This document shows, one piece after another, positions 18,178-27,256 of a DNA stretch of 48,994 bases. The notes under the pieces were generated by a model, which was not told where the DNA came from, made no database searches, and was given only the letters and a program-made list of their open reading frames with translations. The translations under genes and the position numbers were made by a program. Positions within the stretch are counted from its first letter, which is position 1, and each line of letters starts with the position of its first letter. Source of the stretch: Flavobacteriales bacterium UBA4466 (GTDB lineage: Bacteria; Bacteroidota; Bacteroidia; Flavobacteriales_D; Sanyastnellaceae); contig CAJJDD010000009.1 in NCBI GenBank assembly GCA_905182895.1, forward strand, positions 1-48,994, read 5' to 3'.

Positions 18178-19035
18178 CTAAAATGATTTCAGGTCATTTT
18201 TAGTAAAAGTCCATTCAGGAGTTCTGATGGTTTCATTTTCGTTCAGTTCAAACCACACAGTGAGTTCATCTTCTGATGGATTTTTTAATACGTGAATTTC
18301 TTGGGCTGGCATGTATGACTGGGCCAACATGTACATTTTCTCTCCTGTAGTTTCGTTTTCGCACATATCGATCACTATCACGGCATGACCTGGAAACCCT
18401 CCTTGGATAAGTAAATCTCCTTCTCTCATTTCTAAAATAGGTTTGGAGGGCAACTCTTTATCTAGAGAAGCTGTTCCAGCATAAGAAAAAACCATTTCTA
18501 AATATTTCCAAAAAGACTCAGATGTTCCATTCGAAGAAGTACTTGGTTTCCATGTTACAGTATTGCCAGATACGGATATTCTATTTCCCGCTTTCCAAGT
18601 GGAGAAATCAGCCCTAAACCCATTTGTGAAGTTAAAATGGATCTTTTCAAATTGGCCAGAGTTAAATAGATATTCTGCTCTGAGTCTCATAACTGCATCT
18701 GCGCATTGATGAAGGTCTCTTTTTCCTATGGCTAAGTCTATAACACTTAAGTGAGCCTGCTGATTTGATTTTAAAGAGCCATCGAATAGTGCGACTGGAG
18801 AACCGTACTTTTTTAGCGGTAAATCTCTGAGGTAAGAAGAGAATGAGGAGGGTTCTGCAAGCACTCTTTTGAACCCTGCTGGACATATGAATCTACTTTC
18901 TATAGAATTTCCAGATTCGTTTATAGACGAATTACTTTGCTCAGAGATCTTTTTTTCAGCAGATGGTTTAGTTCCATTTAAGCATGAAAAACTAAGAGCT
19001 CCAAAAAGAGTAAGCGTAATAAGTGTATATTTCAT
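18178..19035 (-). CDS. DUF4846 lipoprotein
   Basis: A 285-aa protein with an SPII signal (TLFGALSFSC, lipobox Cys18) and a Ser/Asn-rich linker. The domain contains DLPLKKYGSPVALFDG, DLHQCADAVMRLRAEYLF, INF/HFNFTNGF and ILEMREGDLLIQGGFPGHAV, the hallmark pattern of DUF4846. The family function is not established; its fold and the GH residues are reminiscent of NlpC/transglutaminase-like enzymes, which is only an inference. It starts 64 bases after the cytochrome gene and may be transcribed with it. Confidence 0.8.
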   Translation of the reverse strand: MKYTLITLTLFGALSFSCLNGTKPSAEKKISEQSNSSINESGNSIESRFICPAGFKRVLAEPSSFSSYLRDLPLKKYGSPVALFDGSLKSNQQAHLSVIDLAIGKRDLHQCADAVMRLRAEYLFNSGQFEKIHFNFTNGFRADFSTWKAGNRISVSGNTVTWKPSTSSNGTSESFWKYLEMVFSYAGTASLDKELPSKPILEMREGDLLIQGGFPGHAVIVIDMCENETTGEKMYMLAQSYMPAQEIHVLKNPSEDELTVWFELNENETIRTPEWTFTKNDLKSF

Positions 19036-19099
19036 TTAGATGAGATTTGTGAAGAATAACGAAGAGAAGGATAGAGTTATTTTGCTGCGCTTAATAATT

Positions 19100-21088
19100 C
19101 TATCGAACTATAAGCTGCTGCACATGATTTTCTCCGCTTGCCGTAATGATGTTCATCAAATAACCTCCAGCTGAAAAATCAGTAGAAATTTCTACTGTTT
19201 TATTCTTTAGCGCTGACTCTATATGAACCAGCTTTCCAGATAAGCTATAAATCTCTATACGCTGAATGAATGAACTGCTCGTTACGGTTATTAAATCACC
19301 TTCTCTTACAGGATTAGGAAAAACTACAAAACCTGATTTACTGGAGTTAACGTTTCCAGTAGATTGAACGAAGCTAGCAGCTGTGACTTCTTTTATCATA
19401 ACTGGGTCCGCCCCTTCAGTGTTATACATTTCTCTGAAAGAATCTATTTCGGGAGTGGTGAACATGAACATCTCCGCATTCCATTTAGGAGGAACAGATT
19501 GGTAATGCACACGAGCCGTAACGTTTACATTTCCTTCATAGCCACTCATAGGCGCTTTGTAGATGATTCTGTCTGACCCACTTCCTTCTTCTCCTTCTTC
19601 GAAATTAAAGTTAGTGTCTAATAGGGCAGTTCCCGCGACTATAGTAGTGTCATAGACTTCATGTGACATCGTAAATCCTATAGGAGTAAGTCTATTGTCT
19701 TTTATATACTCATCTGCTCTCTCTAGCACAGTGGTCACATCTCCGTTCACATCTCCTATGACCATTTCATAAATTTGGACTTGGTCTTCAGAGGTTATCT
19801 TGGTGTAATGCGGCTCATAGGTAGCATTTTGGCCATAAACTTCGAAATCATTTTGTATAGCTCCACTGTGAAATAATGTGTCGCCATTATCTGCTTCTAC
19901 TAAAAATTCTATAAATGCTCTTCTTGCGGGGTATCCACTTGGAAATTTGTGTCCGGACAGATTAGTTAATTTGAGTTCATAGCTTAAAGAGTCATCATCC
20001 GCGCCTAGTTCCGTGATTTCCATTTCTAAGGTCTGCTGTGTAAGCAAGTTCATAGTTCGGGCGATTACAGCGTCGAAATCTTCTTCTGTAGCAGAAATTC
20101 CTAACTCATTAATTCTATTCTTCATTAGTTCTAGCATGAAGGTGTTTCCTCCTACCATATAATGCTGGCCATAAGGAGTTCTTGGTTCAAGAAAGGCATA
20201 GTTAGACGAGATGACTACGGGGTCTTGGATTCTAGGGAAATGACACGATTGACATTCTCGATTATTCTCGCCTTCCTCAGCATAAATACTATTGAGCCAC
20301 TCGTGGTATGTGGACTGCTCTACAAAGGTATTCCCGGTATATTCTCCATCCAAGTCTACCGTATTAGTTATAAGGGAATGACATCCAGCACAAAGTTCAC
20401 TTTCTGCTACGTGAGCTCCATATTCCGGCTGAAATCCTACGAACTGATACATAGGCTGTGAAAAAATAGCGGGATCTCCTTCTGCTCCATAAGGTCCATA
20501 GATTGTGTCTGGTGAAAAATTCATATCTCCAGAAAATAAATTCCCGATGTCTAAATCACTTTGAGCATGACATGCGTTGCAACTGACACCATCCAATGCC
20601 AACGAATCTATAACAAGTTCGGCCATACTATAATGGCTGGCTCCCTCATCAAAACGTGCCCCGTAATGACCCATAGGTGCATGGCAGCTAGTGCACTTAT
20701 CTTCTAACTCTATTGCATGCTCTGGGTTTACCGAAGTCTCATGACTTACCTTGGCCCTCCAAAAAGGGTCCTTAGCACTATTAGCCATCATGGTCGCTCT
20801 CCATTGGTCAGTAGGGTTGATGTCATTTCCTTCTCCGTCTAAGCTGGCTATACCATTTGGATCAAAACCATGACAGCCTTCGCACAAGCCAGAGCCTCTA
20901 AAGAAATTCTCATCAGTACCGTTTGGAAGTGGTGTAACCACTCCATCTCCTGCTAGCATAGCTTTAAGTTCAGCTGCAGTATGATGAAAATTTGCCGTTT
21001 GAGTAGGTTCGGGTTTTTCTATAGACATTAGGCCTAAAGAGAAAAGAGCTATTCCAGCTAAGATAAATATGGATTTTAAAGACTTCAA
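19100..21088 (-). CDS. Secreted five-haem cytochrome c with T9SS sorting domain
   Basis: A 662-aa protein with a signal peptide (SIFILAGIALFSLGLMS). It has five CxxCH haem c motifs in the N-terminal half (CEGCH, CTSCH, CNACH, CAGCH, CQSCH), then a beta-rich middle region. It ends in a type A T9SS sorting domain (VFPNPVREGDLITVTS ... GGYLMNIITASG ... QQLIVR), so it should be exported and attached to or released from the cell surface. The multihaem region resembles cytochrome c-554-like domains. The start is TTG 21088, as the next upstream in-frame codon but one is a stop (TAA 21092-21094), and the -7 box lies 28 bases upstream. A redox role at the surface is inferred, and the substrate is unknown. 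Confidence 0.85.
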   Translation of the reverse strand: MKSLKSIFILAGIALFSLGLMSIEKPEPTQTANFHHTAAELKAMLAGDGVVTPLPNGTDENFFRGSGLCEGCHGFDPNGIASLDGEGNDINPTDQWRATMMANSAKDPFWRAKVSHETSVNPEHAIELEDKCTSCHAPMGHYGARFDEGASHYSMAELVIDSLALDGVSCNACHAQSDLDIGNLFSGDMNFSPDTIYGPYGAEGDPAIFSQPMYQFVGFQPEYGAHVAESELCAGCHSLITNTVDLDGEYTGNTFVEQSTYHEWLNSIYAEEGENNRECQSCHFPRIQDPVVISSNYAFLEPRTPYGQHYMVGGNTFMLELMKNRINELGISATEEDFDAVIARTMNLLTQQTLEMEITELGADDDSLSYELKLTNLSGHKFPSGYPARRAFIEFLVEADNGDTLFHSGAIQNDFEVYGQNATYEPHYTKITSEDQVQIYEMVIGDVNGDVTTVLERADEYIKDNRLTPIGFTMSHEVYDTTIVAGTALLDTNFNFEEGEEGSGSDRIIYKAPMSGYEGNVNVTARVHYQSVPPKWNAEMFMFTTPEIDSFREMYNTEGADPVMIKEVTAASFVQSTGNVNSSKSGFVVFPNPVREGDLITVTSSSFIQRIEIYSLSGKLVHIESALKNKTVEISTDFSAGGYLMNIITASGENHVQQLIVR

Positions 21089-21116
21089 CGGTTAGCGAAT
21101 TTCGTTTGTTTAGATA

Positions 21117-21124
21117 CAAAAATA
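21117..21124 (-). promoter_or_regulatory. -7 element for the cytochrome gene
   Basis: Minus-strand TATTTTTG matches TAnnTTTG and ends 28 bases before TTG 21088. Since a stop codon lies between them in frame, it supports the TTG as the real start. Confidence 0.6.
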
Positions 21125-21202
21125 ACCTTACTATCCCTAAGGTTGCGTGATACAATTGTTCATTTTGATCTCGGAACTAAACTTTATTAGTTGAGGTAAG
21201 CC

Positions 21203-21499
21203 TTAACTTGAAAACTGAATTTGTTCTATTACAGGTCTTCCGATTTCTAGGTTTAAGGCAGCGATAACCTTGCTTTTCTCATGCATGATTTCTGAGCTGA
21301 TCACTGAGCTTTCTATTTTAACACTTAGAACACTTCCGTTTAGGTAAATAGACTTTGTTTTGCTCTGAATGTAACTGCCCATAGTCTTTTCCCAAGCTTT
21401 AGCTGCTTCTACCTGTTGGTATTTTCGGTCTAGCCGATACATCTTTAAGAATTTCTCTATGACCTCTTTGAGTGGTTGCTGATTGTTGTCTTTGCTCAT
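21203..21499 (-). CDS. DUF721 (DciA-like) protein
   Basis: A 98-aa cytoplasmic protein beginning MSKDNNQQPLKEVIEKFLKM, with the DUF721 core VEAAKAWEKTMGSYIQSKTK and a beta segment GSVLSVKIESSVISSE. DUF721 includes DciA, the replicative helicase loader of many bacteria, and the gene commonly follows recF in Bacteroidota. A replication or nucleic-acid role is therefore inferred from family and neighbourhood. It starts 3 bases after the recF stop, so it is co-transcribed with it. Confidence 0.82.
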   Translation of the reverse strand: MSKDNNQQPLKEVIEKFLKMYRLDRKYQQVEAAKAWEKTMGSYIQSKTKSIYLNGSVLSVKIESSVISSEIMHEKSKVIAALNLEIGRPVIEQIQFSS

Positions 21500-21502
21500 A
21501 GG

Positions 21503-22597
21503 TTATGAAATTCTTCCTTGTGTTAATGTGAACTCTTTAAGAGTGCCCTTGAGGTCTTTAAAAAGTGAAGATACCCGATTTTTATCGGTGTCAGTAATAA
21601 ATATTTGGCCAAAATTCCCTTCGCTTACAAGTTTCATGAGATTGGCCACTCTAGAGCTATCTAATTTATCGAAAATATCATCCAATAATAAGAAAGGTTT
21701 ATTGCCTGTAGCCTGCTCTATGAAAAATGATTGTGCCAATTTCAGTGCGATTAAAAAGGTCTTCTGCTGGCCTTGGGAGCCGAATCTCTTTATCGTGTGC
21801 CCATCTATAGAGAATTCTAAATCATCTTTATGGATGCCTATATTCGTTCTAGCTGATAATTTATCCTTGTGTCTTGAGTCAGTAAATTGTATCGCCAAAT
21901 TTTCATTACAAGTGCTTGTGTAGGATAGACTAACGGTCTCCTTGTTGCCGCTGATTTGAGTGTGTAATTTCTGAAACCAAGGTGTAAAGTCTTCCACGAA
22001 TTTCAGCCGAACGTCATGAATTCGTTGAATTAATTCAATGAGCTTAAAGTCATAGATTTCTAACGAAGCTTCATCGAAAGTTCGCTCTAATTGAAAATGT
22101 TTTAACAATCTATTTCTTTGGTTCAGAGCTCTCTTATACTGAACCATGTGGTTTAAATAAGATTTATCATACTGTGAAATAATTCCATTAATGAATTTCC
22201 TCCTAGTCTCACTTCCTTCTTTTATTAAATCTTCATCAGTCGGAGAAATCATAACCGATGGATACAAGCCTATATGATCTGATAGTCTCTGGTAATCTTT
22301 TTTGTTACGCTTGAATATTTTTTTAGAGGTGCGACTTACAGAACAGGAGAGAATATCTATTTCATTATTTTTAAGAACCGTGCCTTTAATCATAAATGAG
22401 TCTTGGTTATGATTGATGTTTTGATAATCGGCAGGATTGAAATAGCTTTTGCACATGCTTAAATACCTTATAGCGTCCAAGATATTTGTTTTTCCTTCAC
22501 CGTTTAATCCTGAAAAACAATTTACATCCGAATCTAAATCAATAGAGGCTTCTATTATATTTTTAAAATTAACGAGATTTAAATGTTTTAAAATCAA
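21503..22597 (-). CDS. recF: DNA replication and repair protein RecF
   Basis: A 364-aa SMC-like ATPase that helps load RecA at gaps. The Walker A motif is GLNGEGKTN (residues 30-38, Lys36), the signature is RFGSQGQQKTFLIALKLAQ, and Walker B is PFLLLDDIFDKLD. Length is normal. The start is TTG 22597 (ILKHLNLVNFKN), since no ATG or GTG occurs between it and the upstream in-frame stop at 22613-22615, and the N-terminus aligns with the usual RecF start. First gene of a two-gene unit with DUF721. No clear -7 box was found upstream. Confidence 0.93.
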   Translation of the reverse strand: MILKHLNLVNFKNIIEASIDLDSDVNCFSGLNGEGKTNILDAIRYLSMCKSYFNPADYQNINHNQDSFMIKGTVLKNNEIDILSCSVSRTSKKIFKRNKKDYQRLSDHIGLYPSVMISPTDEDLIKEGSETRRKFINGIISQYDKSYLNHMVQYKRALNQRNRLLKHFQLERTFDEASLEIYDFKLIELIQRIHDVRLKFVEDFTPWFQKLHTQISGNKETVSLSYTSTCNENLAIQFTDSRHKDKLSARTNIGIHKDDLEFSIDGHTIKRFGSQGQQKTFLIALKLAQSFFIEQATGNKPFLLLDDIFDKLDSSRVANLMKLVSEGNFGQIFITDTDKNRVSSLFKDLKGTLKEFTLTQGRIS

Positions 22598-22793
22598 ATT
22601 ATTGTGGCTGTTTTAGAGGCTCGTTGCTGATGCTGCAGGATCTTGTTAATCCGATGCAAATCTAATCTACAATCAAAAAAAAAGACGAAATAAATTGTAT
22701 TTAAGATATCACTAAGAGAAAGTGATATTTACTAACAATCTAAACAGGATTTCTGTGTGGTAAAATCTCTGTGAAAGAATAAAGAAAAATGGC

Positions 22794-22801
22794 TATTTTT
22801 G
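22794..22801 (+). promoter_or_regulatory. -7 element for the TPR-ribH unit
   Basis: TATTTTTG matches TAnnTTTG, 22 bases before ATG 22824. Confidence 0.6.
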
Positions 22802-22823
22802 CACTTCAATTTTTACGAGTAAA

Positions 22824-23546
22824 ATGGCTAAGAAAAATACAGACGAAACGATACTAGATGTTCAGGAAGTATACACTAAAACTGAATTATTTATAGAAAA
22901 TAACAAGAAAACGTTATTAGGGGTTTTAGGAATAGTGGTTTTAGCTATTCTAGCATTCTTTATGTATAATAACTTGGTGAGAGTGCCCGCTATAGCTAAT
23001 GCGAATGAAGAAATTCATATGGCTGAGATGTATTTTATGATGGACTCTTTAGAAACTTCTAAAAATGGTGCTGATACATTCGATGGTTTGCAATCCATAG
23101 CTGATGATCACGCTGGAAGTCCTGTAGGAATGAGAGCTAGTTATCAGTTAGGAATTATAAATAGAGATAACGGAGATTTTGAAGCTGCTCTTGAGAATTT
23201 TAAATCAGCCAACTTTAATAGTCCTCTGTTAGGTGCTATGGCAAATGGAAATATCGGAGATTGTTTAGTGGAAATCGGAGCTTCTTATGAAGAAGGCGCT
23301 GATGCTAACTCTAAATTTAAAGAATCACTTCCTTATTTCAAAAGAGCAGCACAGAGCTCTAAAGATGAAGTAACTACTCAGCTTTATTATAAAAAAGCAG
23401 CCAATGTTTGTCTTAAGTTACAAATGTTCAAAGAAGCTGTTTCTATGTATAACGGAATACTAGAAGCTTCTACCAACGTAAATTCTGTAGAATACAAAGA
23501 CGCCACTAAGCTTAGAGCATTTGCTTCTGCTAAATCTGCTCAATAA
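22824..23546 (+). CDS. Membrane-anchored tetratricopeptide repeat protein (YfgM-like)
   Basis: A 240-aa protein with a short cytoplasmic N-terminus, one transmembrane helix (TLLGVLGIVVLAILAFFMY, about residues 35-53) and a helical extracytoplasmic domain. Its helices have TPR spacing (RASYQLGIINRDNGDFEAAL, ANGNIGDCLVEIG, LYYKKAANVCLKLQMFKEAV). The layout is that of YfgM-like TPR proteins, which assist folding or interactions at the membrane. In Bacteroidota this gene is often beside ribH, as here (9-base gap), which implies co-transcription rather than a shared pathway. No substrate is assigned. Confidence 0.82.
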   Translation: MAKKNTDETILDVQEVYTKTELFIENNKKTLLGVLGIVVLAILAFFMYNNLVRVPAIANANEEIHMAEMYFMMDSLETSKNGADTFDGLQSIADDHAGSPVGMRASYQLGIINRDNGDFEAALENFKSANFNSPLLGAMANGNIGDCLVEIGASYEEGADANSKFKESLPYFKRAAQSSKDEVTTQLYYKKAANVCLKLQMFKEAVSMYNGILEASTNVNSVEYKDATKLRAFASAKSAQ

Positions 23547-23555
23547 ACTTTAAAG

Positions 23556-24026
23556 ATGGCTACTGAAGGGAAAAATCTCAGCGATTTTAATCCTGATGAC
23601 CTTCCTGATTTAACAGGAAAGAAGTTTGGTATAGTGGTTTCCGAATGGAATCATAACATTACAGGAAATCTTCTAAAAGGAGCTCTTCAGGGTTTTTATG
23701 ATGCCGGAGTTCTAGACTCAGACATTACCATAAAATACGTCCCAGGAGCTTACGAATTGGCCTTAGGTGCTCAAAAGCTAATACAATCAGGTAATATAGA
23801 TGGTGTCGTTTGTTTAGGTAGCGTTATCAGAGGTGAAACTGCTCACTTTGATTTTGTGTGTCAGGCAGCTGCCCAAGGAATAATGGAAGTAAATCTTAAA
23901 ACTGGAAAACCAGTAGCCTTCGGAGTCCTTACGGATGATAGTGAACAACAAGCCATAGATAGGTCTGGTGGACGTCATGGTAATAAAGGCACCGAAGCTG
24001 CGGTAGTGATCATGAAGATGCAGTAA
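23556..24026 (+). CDS. ribH: 6,7-dimethyl-8-ribityllumazine synthase
   Basis: A 156-aa cytoplasmic enzyme for the penultimate step of riboflavin synthesis, joining 5-amino-6-ribitylaminouracil and 3,4-dihydroxybutanone phosphate. Motifs: VVSEWNHNITGNLLKGAL, KYVPGAYELALGAQKL, CLGSVIRGETAHFDFVC (with the catalytic His of TAHFDFV) and a final GGRHGNKGTEAA. Length is typical. It is the second gene after the TPR protein. No riboswitch was seen. Confidence 0.95.
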   Translation: MATEGKNLSDFNPDDLPDLTGKKFGIVVSEWNHNITGNLLKGALQGFYDAGVLDSDITIKYVPGAYELALGAQKLIQSGNIDGVVCLGSVIRGETAHFDFVCQAAAQGIMEVNLKTGKPVAFGVLTDDSEQQAIDRSGGRHGNKGTEAAVVIMKMQ

Positions 24027-24089
24027 CAAATTCCTTTTTTCGTTAACAATAATTGATTTAATTAGGATTCTTTCCTTGGGCCATACTCC

Positions 24090-24097
24090 TACATTTG
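24090..24097 (+). promoter_or_regulatory. -7 element of the ABC cassette (leaderless candidate)
   Basis: TACATTTG is an exact TAnnTTTG match. The GTG start follows after 7 bases, with an in-frame stop (TGA 24099-24101) between them, so the start cannot be further upstream and the message should be nearly leaderless. Confidence 0.55.
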
Positions 24098-24104
24098 TTG
24101 ACAA

Positions 24105-24770
24105 GTGATTCTATTAGAAAACATAACGAAATCCTATGAGACTGGAGGAAACTCCATGCAGGTTCTTAAGGGAATAGACCTCAATATTAAGAGTGGGGAA
24201 CTCGTTTCTATAATGGGTAGTTCGGGAAGTGGTAAATCTACATTATTGAATATCCTAGGGATGTTAGATAACTATGACGTAGGTTCATACACTCTAGACG
24301 GAAAACTAATTAAAGACCTTAGCGAAAAGAAAGCGGCTATTTATAGAAGCCAGTTTTTAGGGTTCGTTTTCCAATCATTCAATCTTATTAACTTTAAAAC
24401 TGCTTGGGAGAATGTTTCTTTGCCGCTCTATTATCAGAAGGTACCTAGGAGTAAAAGAAAAGAATTAGCGTTGCAACGCTTAGAAGAAGTTGGTCTTTTA
24501 GACTGGGCAGAACATCTACCTAGCGAGATGTCGGGAGGGCAGAAGCAAAGGGTAGCTATAGCGCGAGCCTTGATAGCAGACCCAAAAGTTATTTTGGCTG
24601 ATGAGCCGACTGGAGCCTTAGATTCGGTGACTTCTATGGAAGTGTTGGACTTGCTAAAAAAAGTAAATGCTACTGGCAAAACAGTCATTATAGTAACTCA
24701 CGAGAATGAAATAGCTGCTGAAACCGAACGGATAATACGGTTAAAAGATGGTAGAATAATCTCATCCTAA
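24105..24770 (+). CDS. ABC transporter ATP-binding protein (MacB/LolD type)
   Basis: A 221-aa ATPase driving the adjacent permeases. Walker A is GSSGSGKST (residues 38-46), the Q-loop region is FVFQSFNLI, the signature is MSGGQKQRVAIARAL and Walker B is VILADEPTGALD. The H-loop His is in VIIVTHENEIA. The length and motif set fit the MacB/LolD/FtsE group, which act on periplasmic substrates by mechanotransmission. The GTG start at 24105 is the first possible one. Its stop overlaps the next ATG by one base, and four genes to 28366 form the cassette. Confidence 0.93.
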   Translation: MILLENITKSYETGGNSMQVLKGIDLNIKSGELVSIMGSSGSGKSTLLNILGMLDNYDVGSYTLDGKLIKDLSEKKAAIYRSQFLGFVFQSFNLINFKTAWENVSLPLYYQKVPRSKRKELALQRLEEVGLLDWAEHLPSEMSGGQKQRVAIARALIADPKVILADEPTGALDSVTSMEVLDLLKKVNATGKTVIIVTHENEIAAETERIIRLKDGRIISS

Positions 24771-25996
24771 TGTTTAATAGAGACTCCTGGATAGAAATAC
24801 TTCAGACTATTTTAAAGAATCCTCTTCGGTATATTCTTACGGGAATTTCTGTGGCCGTAGGTATATTTATTTTGGTTTTTTTATTAGGTATTTCTGCAGG
24901 CTTAACTAATGGCGCGGCCAGTATGTTCGGTAAAATTGCTATAAACAGTATGAGTGTAGAAACTGGCAGAACATCATTGTCTTATCAAGGTACAAAACCG
25001 AACAGAAGAATAGACTTTTCTAACTATGACTTCACAAAGATAAAAACAGATCACAAGGATGAAATCCCTTTTGGAAGTGCGTTTGAACGTATTTGGGGAA
25101 TTCAAATGAACTGGGGAAATGAATCTGGCAACTATTCATTAGCAGGATCAAATAGCTCAATATTAGAACTGTTAAAATTATTTGTGCAGGGTAGGTTTTT
25201 AAATATGAATGATGAAAATGAAGCTAAAAAATCTGTAGTAATTGGAGTTGACGTTTATAAAGAATTATGCAAGGAGAGGAAAGTTATAGGAACTCTAATT
25301 AATATAGGAGGAGTTCAATTTAAGATCGTAGGAGTATTTAAGCGTGGAGAAAATAGATGGAATAATAGAAGATGCTTTATCCCTATTCAAACCTTTCACA
25401 AGCTATTTTCTCCAACAGATAGAATAGATGAGTTCTACCTTAGTACAGGAGACCTAGCGGTTAGCGAAACTGTTGAACTAGAGGAAGAGCTGATGTCGTT
25501 TCTTCAAACTAGACATAAGGTTAACCCCGAGGATGATAATGCCATAACCACGAATAATAATAATGTAGAAAATGCTAAATATGCGAATATTGGAGTAGGA
25601 ATAAAGGCCTTTGTTTTTGTAATAGGCTTAATGACTTTAGTCTCTGGTATAATTGGTATTTCAAACATTATGAGTATAGTAGTGAAAGAAAGAACGAGAG
25701 AATTAGGTATTAGGAAAGCTTTAGGAGCCACACCCAGGAAGATAATTGGACTCATCCTTCAAGAAAGTCTACTTATTACAGTTTTGTCTGGGTTTTTAGG
25801 AATGATTGCAGGAATTCTAGTTCTAGAATTGGTGTCTTATTTCATAGAATTAGAGTACTTTAAAAATCCCTCTATAGATTTTAATTCTGCCATGACAGCA
25901 CTTTTTATTTTAATAGTAAGTGGAGTGATTTCCGGATTAGTTCCAGCAGTTAGAGCGGCCAGGTTAAGACCAATTGTAGCATTAAGAGATGAATAA
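24770..25996 (+). CDS. MacB-type ABC permease 1
   Basis: A 408-aa permease with the MacB layout: an N-terminal transmembrane helix (YILTGISVAVGIFILVFLLG, about residues 20-45), a large periplasmic MacB_PCD-type domain, and three C-terminal helices. The C-terminal FtsX domain opens with the conserved SIVVKERTRELGIRKALGAT and ends GLVPAVRAARLRPIVALRDE. It is translated with the ATPase (1-base overlap) and with permease 2 (1-base overlap). With its sister it likely forms a heterodimer, which is inferred. Confidence 0.9.
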   Translation: MFNRDSWIEILQTILKNPLRYILTGISVAVGIFILVFLLGISAGLTNGAASMFGKIAINSMSVETGRTSLSYQGTKPNRRIDFSNYDFTKIKTDHKDEIPFGSAFERIWGIQMNWGNESGNYSLAGSNSSILELLKLFVQGRFLNMNDENEAKKSVVIGVDVYKELCKERKVIGTLINIGGVQFKIVGVFKRGENRWNNRRCFIPIQTFHKLFSPTDRIDEFYLSTGDLAVSETVELEEELMSFLQTRHKVNPEDDNAITTNNNNVENAKYANIGVGIKAFVFVIGLMTLVSGIIGISNIMSIVVKERTRELGIRKALGATPRKIIGLILQESLLITVLSGFLGMIAGILVLELVSYFIELEYFKNPSIDFNSAMTALFILIVSGVISGLVPAVRAARLRPIVALRDE

Positions 25997-27252
25997 TGGA
26001 TAAAGATGTTTTAAAAGAAATAGTATCTGTTTTAGTCCAAAACCCCATGAGAACAATTCTGTCCATGATTGGCGTAGCGTGGGGAATTTTTATGCTCGTA
26101 ATCATGATGGCAGCATCCTCTGGTCTAGAGAATGGGGTGAAGGCAGATATTGGTAATAGGGCGGTTAATAGTGGAGGGGTCTGGAGTATGTTTACTTCTA
26201 TCCCATACAAAGGATTTAAAAAAGGCAGGAGGTTCGAGATGGATATGGATGATATTCAGTTCTTGGAAGAAAGTATTCAGGAAATAGATGTTATATCTCC
26301 CCGATGTCAGGCAGGTGGATGGCAAGGTGGAAATAACGCTACGTATGATAATAACACAGGGTCATTTAATATTTATGGAGAAACACCAGGTTTGGTGAAG
26401 ATTCAACCTATGAATATTACTCAAGGCAGATTTATAAATGCTGCTGACATTAAAGACGAAAGAAAAGTGTGCTCTATAGGAAAGAAAGTCTTTACCACTC
26501 TATTTGTAAAAGGGGAAAATCCTATTGGCAAATACATTCAAATCAACAATGTAAATGTTCAAGTGGTAGGTGTTATTGCTTCAATGAAGGAAGGAGATGA
26601 TTCAGCAGAGGAAAATGAAAGTATATTCATGCCTATTACTGCGTTTCAGCGAACGTTTAACTATGGAAAAGCTATCGGCTGGTTTAGTGTTAAGAGTGTG
26701 GATGGATATCCTATAAGCGAACTGCAAGAGAGAATAAAGGCAAAATTAAAAATCAGAAAAAGCATCCATCCTGCTGATCAAAGAGCATTCGGTAGTTGGA
26801 ATATGGAAGAGGAATTAGCGGATGTCAATAATCTTTTTGCATCACTTAAGTTCATCTCTTTTTCTGTAGGTATTTTAGCTCTTTTCGCAGGAATTATAGG
26901 GATAGGAAACATTATGCTTGTTTCTGTGACGGAAAGAACAAAAGAAATAGGAATAAGACGTGCTTTGGGTGCAGCTCCATCCGTAATAATAAAGCAGATT
27001 ATTTCAGAGACGTTACTAATCACTATCGTAGCGGGACTATTGGGAATTTTCTTTGGAGTGTTGGTGGTGGAGTTACTTAATAACGCATTGGCAGGAATGG
27101 GAGATTCCGGATCTTTTAGAAACCCTACAGTTTCATTTAATGTAGTTTTTAGTTCGTTTTTAATATTAATAGTAGCAGGAGTTTTTACAGGATTACTTCC
27201 AGCATATTCGGCTGTAAGAGTAAAACCTATAGATGCCCTAAGAAAAGAATAA
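25996..27252 (+). CDS. MacB-type ABC permease 2
   Basis: A 418-aa paralogue of the preceding permease with the same architecture: an N-terminal helix (TILSMIGVAWGIFMLVIMMA), a periplasmic domain, and three C-terminal helices with VSVTERTKEIGIRRALGAAP and an ending PAYSAVRVKPIDALRKE. The two permeases differ clearly outside the FtsX core, so this is an old duplication typical of Bacteroidota cassettes rather than a recent copy. The adaptor follows after 4 bases. Confidence 0.9.
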   Translation: MDKDVLKEIVSVLVQNPMRTILSMIGVAWGIFMLVIMMAASSGLENGVKADIGNRAVNSGGVWSMFTSIPYKGFKKGRRFEMDMDDIQFLEESIQEIDVISPRCQAGGWQGGNNATYDNNTGSFNIYGETPGLVKIQPMNITQGRFINAADIKDERKVCSIGKKVFTTLFVKGENPIGKYIQINNVNVQVVGVIASMKEGDDSAEENESIFMPITAFQRTFNYGKAIGWFSVKSVDGYPISELQERIKAKLKIRKSIHPADQRAFGSWNMEEELADVNNLFASLKFISFSVGILALFAGIIGIGNIMLVSVTERTKEIGIRRALGAAPSVIIKQIISETLLITIVAGLLGIFFGVLVVELLNNALAGMGDSGSFRNPTVSFNVVFSSFLILIVAGVFTGLLPAYSAVRVKPIDALRKE

Positions 27253-27256
27253 GCAC

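Noticed and set aside
21483-21923. 146-codon plus-strand frame opposite recF
   Set aside because: Shadow of recF; composition follows the reverse complement and no family is seen.
24770-27252. Recent tandem duplication of the two permease genes
   Set aside because: The proteins share the FtsX core but differ widely in the periplasmic domain; paired divergent permeases are common in Bacteroidota.
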